From: Cladobotryum mycophilum
Lineage: Eukaryota; Ascomycota; Sordariomycetes; Hypocreales; Hypocreaceae
DNA length: 64,000 bases
Direction of reading: 5' to 3'
Assembly: GCA_036429605.1 (NCBI GenBank)
Contig: CM071589.1
Location: forward strand, 7,254,001 to 7,318,000
How positions within the stretch are numbered: the stretch's first letter is position 1; each line of letters begins with the position of its first letter. Below, in pieces: positions 56,344 through 64,000 of the stretch. The notes under the pieces were generated by a model. That model saw only the letters and a list, made by a program, of their open reading frames with translations. It was not told the DNA's origin and did no database searches. The translations under genes and the position numbers were made by a program.

Positions 56344-58306
56344 CTAATGTTAAGATCGCTTAACTAACTAGGTAAGTAATTTATTATAATAGATGTTCGA
56401 AGATGTTACATAGAAATTGGCATAATGTCCTTAGTACTGGATCATTGCCCTGTATATTAAACAATTAGAAAGCTTTCTCTATAACACACTTCGCCACAAT
56501 GCATTTAACTTACTACGTACTTATTCCATGCCTACAATGGAATGCGGCACGTTCCAGCTTTTACACCAACCACCCTCTGCGTGCTCTTCTCCTACATCCT
56601 ATACATCGAAACGAGCCCAACGTGATCGATCTCTATGATTTTGTCTTTTTGTCTAGATCACGGCGTTTATACGCTTGTTTCTATTGTTTCCCTTGTTCTA
56701 GGCAACTGTTTAAATGCCCACATCTATTTCTAAACCAAACCACTTCAAACGATTGAGTTAGATTGTGCTGATTATCTTGATATCGAAAAAAGCTGTCACA
56801 GGTTGCAGCTTCAACTAGGCTACCCGGGACTAGCGAAGTTTTGGGCCAGAAGATCTTGGTTAGACCTTGGATTTGACAATTCGTCAAGTTTGGCAGGTAA
56901 TAAAGTCTATCAAGGTCATAGTGATACGTAAGTTTTGGCCAGGGTTGTTGGGCTTCCTTGACTTGGAAGAAGCGCTGTCCAGTAGCCATCACTAGTACTC
57001 CGTACAATCAGGCGAAGAGATACCTAGTACCATGTAGTTGTAAAGCAGAGGACATAAAAAGTGCTTGTTTACAAGTATGCGTTAAAAATAGGTACTCAAT
57101 CGACATGGAGAGTGGCGATTTCTGGCGAGGGGCTCCCCCTCCATTTTCCAACCAGTAACATAACGGAACCTCATCAAGCAATCAAACGCCTGCTTCGGTG
57201 TGGAAAATCCAATATAGATATTAATTTAAATGCATTTAATATTTAGTGTCCGTTGAATCCCGTCATAATACATGGAAATAGACTCATCGGAATACATTCG
57301 CATACTATAGGCGCACCAATCAATCTCCCAGGCGCTCCAATTGCATTGATATCAATGTCTCGGTGTCAATATCCTCCTCCCTAGGTAATCTAAATGAACA
57401 ATAGGAGAGGGGTTTCCAGTGCCTAGACCACTCCGTAATTCTGTGTAGCAATGCTCATATCACAAGACCTCACTCCACTGTAATGCATCCAAGTCTCGAC
57501 CATGCTTCATTAATTGATTCACCAAGCAACGTCCTAAAACGATAAGTCGTTGACCAATCCTAGAGTTCAAAGAATGCATTCCCTTAATCCCCCCGCCTGA
57601 AATGAGAACATCATTCTGTAATTACGTTGCACTCGCTCGTGCGAACCGCCTATCACCGTGGTGGCTCATCAATGTAATTTGAGAGATTGTGACGAGCTCC
57701 ATAAATGGCCTACAATAAAATGGGGCGCATCATGTAGGTTATACAATCACTATAGGTTAATACCACTTCCCCCTCTTCTAGGGACAATCAGAGCGAGCAA
57801 CTCTCATGTAGCAGACTGCATGGTGTTTCTCGTATATGTACTTTTCATATGCAATGCCACACGACTCACAGTTGATCCTACCAACTATTGCCATGTGTGC
57901 AAACATTAATTGCCAACGGGTGGAAAGACTGGAGGAAACCATGCAGTGTATCTCTGAAAGCTCTCAATTTTGCGGGTATTCTACAAGGCAGCTTATATGG
58001 GATGATCGCGACGCGTTTACCGGTGAAGAATGGGGCGGGGAAGGAAGGATAACCTGATTGCGAGGGATGCCCTTCAACAGCTGAGTCTTCTGTTATGGAA
58101 GGGGGTCTCGCAGCTACGTAATGCCAGGGCTCACTACATGGTCCAAGTCGATGCACAATGGGAGGAACTCTTCTTATCTCAGCCTCAGTCTTGTGGTAAT
58201 ATGTCATTGTGCAAGAAAATAGTCCATGTTCTCTTTTGCCCTATAGAAGCGTAGCTAGTTAGGATGTAGCCTGAAGCTAATCTTAATCCTTACATATGAC
58301 ATTTGT
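56344..58306. other. AT-rich gene-free region
   Basis: About 2 kb of AT-rich sequence. Frames such as 56681-57007 and 57878-58207 (minus) have no recognisable domain. It may contain decayed copies of mobile or kinase-like sequence, but I cannot show this. Confidence 0.4.
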
Positions 58307-58822
58307 CTATGCTGGCCTATTCGCCTGAATATGAAAAGTGTTGGGAGCTGTCTCTACAATCCAAAGACTCTGCACGGTCTCCAAAGACTGATTCAGCGCG
58401 TCCCTGATCAGCGCCACCCCGATCCTTTTGTCTGCTACCACATTTACATGCGAATATGTATGGCGAGACGCGCCGCTACCAACCTGGGCTTGGACATTGA
58501 CGAATGGCACTTGAGTCTTGCCAATGGGTACATTGATGACGCCCTGTTATTGCACTGTCTCAGTAGCCGCTTTCACACATCTATGAAAAGAATGACTCAC
58601 CTGACGATCGATGGTTGCTGAGCTCAGAATAGCATTCGGCAAGCCCTTGAGTTCTTTATTGTTTTGGGCATCGCTTTTGGATATGCTGACGAACTGCGGA
58701 GGGCCGCCTTTGGAGGACAGTATTGGCTCCTGGAAACCACCCTTGGTGTCATTGATCATCCAGGTGACCACAATGCGCTCGTTCTTGCCAGCAGGAGTGA
58801 CGTTGTCGTTATTGGTAGCCAT
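58307..58822 (-). CDS. Small orphan gene, unknown function
   Basis: Exons 58822-58601 and 58543-58307, joined over a 57-nt intron with GTGAGT donor and AACAG acceptor in phase 0, give 152 residues. The protein starts MATNNDNVTPAGKNERIVV, has no signal peptide or membrane segment, and is rich in beta-strand-type sequence (IVVTWMIND, FVSISKSD, VPFVNVQAQVG, TYSHVNVVAD) with no cysteines. I do not recognise it. The clean splice junction and the good ATG support a real gene despite the short length. It lies 0.5 kb downstream of the PLP decarboxylase on the same strand. A beta-sandwich or lectin-like fold is possible but only a guess. Confidence 0.55.
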
Positions 58823-59328
58823 GGTTTGCTCTGAGGAAGTGACAGTTGGAGTGTAGGAGAAGTTGTCTTGTGGGAGAAGTTATCTTGCTGGAAAAGGGAC
58901 CGGCGAAGGCAGACTTTATACCTGAAAGGCTCCCGCATTCTCTACAAGTTCAAGCCAGTATTACGGCATGTAGCTGTACCTATGCAGTCGTCTTCATTGA
59001 GTGTCAAGGTCATGTTGTTAATAGGTGATGCTATCTTACATATGCATGCTTGTCCCTCGCATGGTCTGGATTTCTTGGCGTTTTACACACCTCTTTTGCG
59101 AGTTGCAATGCCAATGACGAGCAAATAGGCACGAAGTACATCCATCCATAACGTAATATCTTGTGGTGTTGGTATAAAAGCGTGATTACCATAGAGAGCA
59201 TAGGTATTATATAATTAATTTATATTACGTTACATACAAAGTCCTATTCTTTCATCCAATACACCCCCACGTTCTGGCGTTTATCTCTACTTATTACCAC
59301 ACTTTTTACGATCAAACCAGTTAACATC
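58823..59328. other. Interval between the orphan gene and the PLP decarboxylase
   Basis: About 0.5 kb, AT-rich toward the right; should contain the orphan gene's promoter (minus strand) and the decarboxylase 3' end. Nothing else seen. Confidence 0.5.
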
Positions 59329-62300
59329 CTAACTAGGGCCTTTGTATCCTAGGTGTTCAGCGGGATCACCATTGATCTCTTTCCAATCTGCAAAGGGCTC
59401 CTGACGCAGCGTTATATAACCACGGGCAATACAAGCCCCTCCACTGCCAAGATTATGATATGATTCGTACACAGATACTCTATGCTTAGAACCAGCTGTG
59501 AGGTTCAGGCCTGAGGCGGAGAGTTGGATTGCCGTATTGTCATTGATGGGTCTGCTCATATTAGAACCACAAATCTACAAAAGGTCACACATCCCATGGA
59601 CGACAAAGTATGGAATCGGGACTTACAAAGGCTGGATGATTCTCTCCAAGATATCTTCAAAAACTGCTACAACGCCTTTTCTCAATGGCTCATTGCTCAG
59701 TGCTGGCTCCAAATCAAGCTTAACATGCGCAGCAGTGAGCTGCGCATTGGGCGCCTTTGTAAGAGCGTGGTCAATATGGCTTTCGTCATTGTTCCCGTAT
59801 AAATAAAAGGGCATCCCCTTGGGGTATTCATTCATCAGCTGGTTTGATCGCAAGGATTTATTAATAACGATGTTAAACCTAAATGAGCGCATAAAAGCGA
59901 TGAGGGACTGAGTCTCACGGCTAGGTAGGCTTTCGACAATGTGCCACAGGACCTCAGATTCGTTCACCAATATATCGGAAAGAAGATGATTGTTGACAGT
60001 CTCCATAATGTAGACCTTTTCTGGATTCTCTTTACGCAGCTTTTGATAGTGCTTCAAGACCTTCAATGGAAACTCAACTGTCAAGATAAGCTGCCGGCGA
60101 CGGTTGGCCTTGTAGAACATGGGTAGATAAACGAGATAAATTTGGTTGAAGCCTTGCATGACGAAACTGTGTTTATCGGGTGTGGTTTTATTCCGGATGA
60201 TGCTCCGCTTTGGATCATGTGCGTAAGCTTCATGACCATATTTTCTAAATGAGATGCAAGAGAAAGAGAAAAAGAAGTCATAACGCATACAGCCTCTTGG
60301 AAAAATCGGATAACGTACCTCCATTTCATCCTCTGCTACCTTCTTGAAGTCTGCCACGACCTTGTCAAGAAATTCATTGCTGGTGGGCCAGGGATTCATC
60401 GTCACATTGACAAGAAACGTAAGATCGCCCGGGACCGCATCTCCATTCTCATCCACGAGGTGGAGATGACGCTTGTAGTTCCTGAGGCATTCGCCATACG
60501 CCTCTTCTCTGAATGTAGAAGACGTGAGAAAAAGCGGGCGGTCGGCAACTTTGTCTTTCGTCGTCGTCACTGAGAGGCGTTGGAAGATTCGCTGGTTAAG
60601 ATAGTTGGCTTCGCCCTACATAAAGTTATTAGTATCTGCTTCGTGGTGTCCAAGTTGATACTCACCACATCCCTGTTGGGCACGCCATCAATCTTGAAGT
60701 TGCAGGCAAATGCATTAACCATGAGATCGCTGCCTTGCTCAGACATGAACTTGAAGGCTATCCTATCAGATCTGAGCTGTTCATTCGCAAGATCTCGTTT
60801 GATGATTCTTTCGTGAACGAATTGCTTCACCTCACCGATGCCTCTTAGACGGAGATGAAGATCGCTTCCCTCGTCGTCATAATCGTAGCTTTCGGGGAGC
60901 GGGATCAGCGGAGCCACAATAAGGATGTCTTTGGGTCTACTCAAAGTTGCCCAATGACAGTAAAGCTAACTCGAGTTAGATCAACAGGACTAGATAGAGG
61001 TGAGGGTGATGTTTGGCAACATGCTTTGGTACTTGTAAAAATAGCTTCTCCCAACAGCCTTCCATAGCCGTTCTCTGAGAGCCCCAAAGTTTCATGGGTC
61101 AGCCATGCGGCAACAGGTGCGGCACCAGGCTTGCTGCCCTCAACGCCGTATACACCCATGCTCCCTTCATCATCGCCGTCACGAAAGATGATGGGGCTAG
61201 TCCAGGTGATCAGGTATCTCATTCGATTGTCACGGTAGCAGAGTCCGCCGGCAGGGTAGTTGATGTATCCCGACCTAATGTAACGGATCAGAACAGACGC
61301 CATCGGGCCCCTAGTGTAGGCGGCGTCTTACTTGTGTGGATCAATGGTAATGCTATCTGCAAAATAAAACGCTTGAAGCTGGCTTGCAGTGTATCTTTTG
61401 AGTGATAGTGTAGGCGCGATTGGTAGAACAACGTTTTGAGGTCCTTCAGGCAACATAGATGCAAAGTATCCCCCATGCAGCGTCGCAGTGGATAGCAAAC
61501 GAAAGGCCCTCTGCCTGGTAACGTTTCCTCAGTGCGACAATGCCCTCAAGGGGATCGCATGCACCATGCTCCGTGGATCCTATGATAGCGACGACCCCGA
61601 AGACGGGTACCTTGTTATCAAGGCTTTCTCGAAGCCTTCTGTCGAGATCCTTGAGGTTCATTCGGGCCGCGTGATCGACCTTGACATCAATGAAGCTTGC
61701 GGATCCAAGCCCAGTGATTGCTTCGACAAAACGGTTAGAGATGCCGCAGCAATGGATTATTGTCTCAGTAGTACTTCATGCTTACCTCCACCCTTAGGCC
61801 AGGAGTAGTGTTTCGTGGCACTAATGAAGAAATGCCCTGGCTGCAAATTAAATTGATTCTCCAAGTTTCTCGTTCCTACAGTCTGGACAAGAGAGCTTTT
61901 GAGTGACTTTTCCAAAAATGAAGGTGAAATTAAGTAGCGCTTATAGAGATAAGTAGGAAGATCGAGCACGGTCTCGGGCGTGAGGTTTAGTAATTCCCAG
62001 ATCGAGAGCTCCTTGAACAATTTTTTCACTCCCTGGCAGGTCTTGACTTGAAAATTTGACTTGGTGCGGGCAAGGAAGTTGAGTGGTCCGTTCTCTTCCA
62101 TTGCCAGCTTGAGGGACAGTGGATAAAACTTGAGGTTCCGGGCTCAACAATAGGTCAGCACGGTCGATCCATAGCAAGTTCATGTAAACGAGAAAAATAC
62201 ACATACTTGCCCAGATAGCCTCGAGATTCGCCACTGAACCGTCCTATGGGTAGATATGGTGAGAATGGGCTCCAAAGTTGACGAGAGCCTAAAGCTTACT

Positions 62301-62901
62301 CACACAGGTGATATGACCCCATGGTGTGATTTCTCTTCCCAAAGAATCCATATTTGGTTCTGGAGGAGAACCCCAAGGTAGCTTGGCTCCCCCGTAGCCT
62401 AAAAGTTCGCACAACTGCATTCCAACAGCCCGTTCATACTCGGTGGTTACTGGACTAGCCTCAGTCGCAACATTATTAGGGTTATACATCATGGCCGCCA
62501 TATCTGCATGACTCTACTGCGTTAGTTATCCCAATCATGGATCAATGTCGTAGGAGCGAGTACTTACATCCAACAATGCTCGGAATTGTAGTATCCATGA
62601 GCATGTGGCCGTTATACCGTGGAGAATAAAAGGGGATGGAATTTTTAGCAAGCCTCTTGGACAATGCCTTGACGTTGCGACGAAGGCCATCCATACTAGC
62701 CAAGAACTCTTCCGTTTCCATCACTTCTTCTTTGATGAAGTCGGGATCATCAGGGTAGGTTGACTCCCTAGCCTTTCTCTGGTCGTTCAAAACATGAAGC
62801 ATGAATTCGCTGAGAAAGGGGAAATTCTCAGCTCGAGGGCCCAAGAACCATGAGCTAACTCGAGCATGAGTGACAATATCAGCGCAGGATTTTCCACTCA
62901 T
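59329..62901 (-). CDS. Group II PLP-dependent decarboxylase, large fungal form, one frameshift
   Basis: Ten exons: 62901-62568, 62503-62304, 62243-62207, 62142-61786, 61720-61332, 61274-61025, 60965-60666, 60615-60319, 60207-59627, 59554-59329. Relatives are tyrosine/glutamate/DOPA decarboxylases that remove CO2 from amino acids with PLP. Visible landmarks are GYMAAMMYNPNNVA, HYSWPK (302-307), the cofactor-contact CDAAW, and the PLP lysine in SITIDPHK at about residue 439, split by an intron. After CDAAW the frame shifts at a five-G run (plus-strand C run 61470-61474); correcting it gives about 989 residues. The intron 61024-60966 has a GC donor. A C-terminal half of about 480 residues, including INAFACNF, FVMQG and MPFYLYG, distinguishes this large fungal subfamily from 500-residue enzymes. 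Frame is otherwise consistent across all exons. Confidence 0.85.
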
Positions 62902-64000
62902 CGCCTCAGAAACAATTGAATAAGCCTAATATAAGGGTAATAAAGCTAGATTTTATAGATACTGTTAATAGTCTGTAGGGTTCCTCGCAATAGAACTAGA
63001 GGAGCTGCCCTCATTTATAGCCATTCGGCAACCTCAATCATGACCTTGGAGAGCTCTAGACCTATTATATTTGTTTATTAATGTCTTGAAAATTGCCAAG
63101 TCGTGACTTGAGGCGAAATGAATATCTAACCAGATCCTACTCTCTCATCCCTTTATGGTGCCCCCTGTTAAACACGTCGCGACTATCCAACATTGATTGC
63201 GGACCAACAATTTCCAAAGGCGAACCATGTGACCTCCTGCACTCTGTATGTCTGTGATCAACTGGAGATTTGTTCGCACATGACAGCTATTTCTTATAAT
63301 CGTACTGAGACATAACATGGACGCGAAATGCCTCATACTCTGATTGGCGCTGGTACGATGGGTGGATAACTGCCAAGTCTATTTAATTTATAGGATTGGT
63401 CAATTTTATGCTGAACTTTAAATTCACTTGCTCATGCATCTACTCGAATGAGGCTCCTCGTAATCTGGCCAATCGCTCTGGGCCTTTCGTTGCCGAATGA
63501 TTCCCGTCCTGTTCATGGTTGATAACTAATCCTTTACAAGATGTATAGGCAGGGTTGTAATCTCGATGTGGCAGGCAAACTCAAAGCAGCGAGCGTTGAA
63601 GTTGAGGCTCGCCAAGGTAGGGTGGCGTTTCGGTGAGAAGGGCATCGATGTGAGCAAGCTGCATTTATACTGAAATGCAGTTAAACTGTAAATGACTTTG
63701 TACAAGATGTTAGGACGGAGAGAAACATGCATAGATAACACGAGTGATGGGGAGACTGGGTACGACTGATTAAATCAACAAGTGGGGATCATACGTGTAC
63801 CCACCACCATATTGCAAGAGCGTTATACTCTCGTCTGATACCTGTGACTGTTGAAATGAATGCTGGGTCAAACGCCTGACTTTGTGATTGCTGAGATCAC
63901 CACACGGACACATCGTTCAACTCTGTCGTTTGCAAAAAGGAACCACACTGACGATAACAGGGAAACGAAACAATGGAGCAAATTTCCGCACTGCCTATCA
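62902..64000. other. Region upstream of the PLP decarboxylase to window end
   Basis: About 1.1 kb, AT-rich near the gene. It should hold the decarboxylase promoter. Short frames (63145-63336, 63526-63741) are unremarkable; no partial gene is recognised at the window edge. Confidence 0.45.

Noticed and set aside
1..64000. tRNA, rRNA and CRISPR features
   Set aside because: A visual scan for B-box-like GGTTCRANNCC and for regularly spaced repeats gave no credible candidate; a covariance-model search would be needed to exclude tRNAs.

Overview
This window comes from a filamentous ascomycete (Pezizomycotina; probably Sordariomycetes, an inference from gene content only). The evidence is short introns of about 50-130 nt with GTRNGT donors and YAG acceptors, two Zn2Cys6 regulators with the zinc cluster split by an intron, Dal5- and DHA2-type MFS transporters, secreted hydrolases, a fungal-type S41 peptidase, and a Fot1/pogo-like DNA transposon. 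There are no operons, and I found no rRNA, tRNA or CRISPR. I recognised 20 genes or gene remnants plus one complete transposon.

Layout: 1.4-7.7 kb holds a secreted GH127-like glycosidase (+), a Dal5-like permease (-) and a DUF829-like protein (-). After 3.8 kb without genes come an SDR (11.5 kb, +), a secretory-looking thioredoxin-reductase-like flavoprotein (13.3 kb, +) and a small Cys-rich secreted protein (17.2 kb, +). 18.2-27 kb looks like a small metabolic group: Zn2Cys6 regulator (-), alpha/beta hydrolase (-), divergently a second Dal5-like permease (+, apparently damaged), then an intronless CapA-type metallophosphatase-like protein (+). 27.4-34.7 kb holds a secreted LIP-family lipase (-), a secreted S41 peptidase (+) and a DHA2-type drug/ion exporter (-). 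Next is about 6.2 kb without a recognisable gene.

40.8-64 kb is accessory in character. It contains a SAM methyltransferase, an aminoglycoside-phosphotransferase-fold kinase with a one-base frameshift, a doubly disrupted secreted protein, a phosphatidylserine-decarboxylase-like pyruvoyl enzyme, an Aurora-like protein kinase, and an intact 2,778-bp transposon with identical 94-bp inverted repeats and a TA duplication. The transposon sits in the promoter interval between the Aurora-like kinase and a second Zn2Cys6 regulator. Beyond it lie a fragment of a fungal kinase-like family, a small orphan gene, and a ten-exon PLP-dependent decarboxylase with one homopolymer frameshift and a GC-AG intron.

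Several genes between 18 and 62 kb carry lesions (frameshifts at C/G runs, a nonsense codon, an internal deletion). Together with the young transposon this suggests a fast-evolving region, although homopolymer indels could also be assembly errors. All multi-exon models were built by hand from splice signals and reading-frame continuity, without transcript data.
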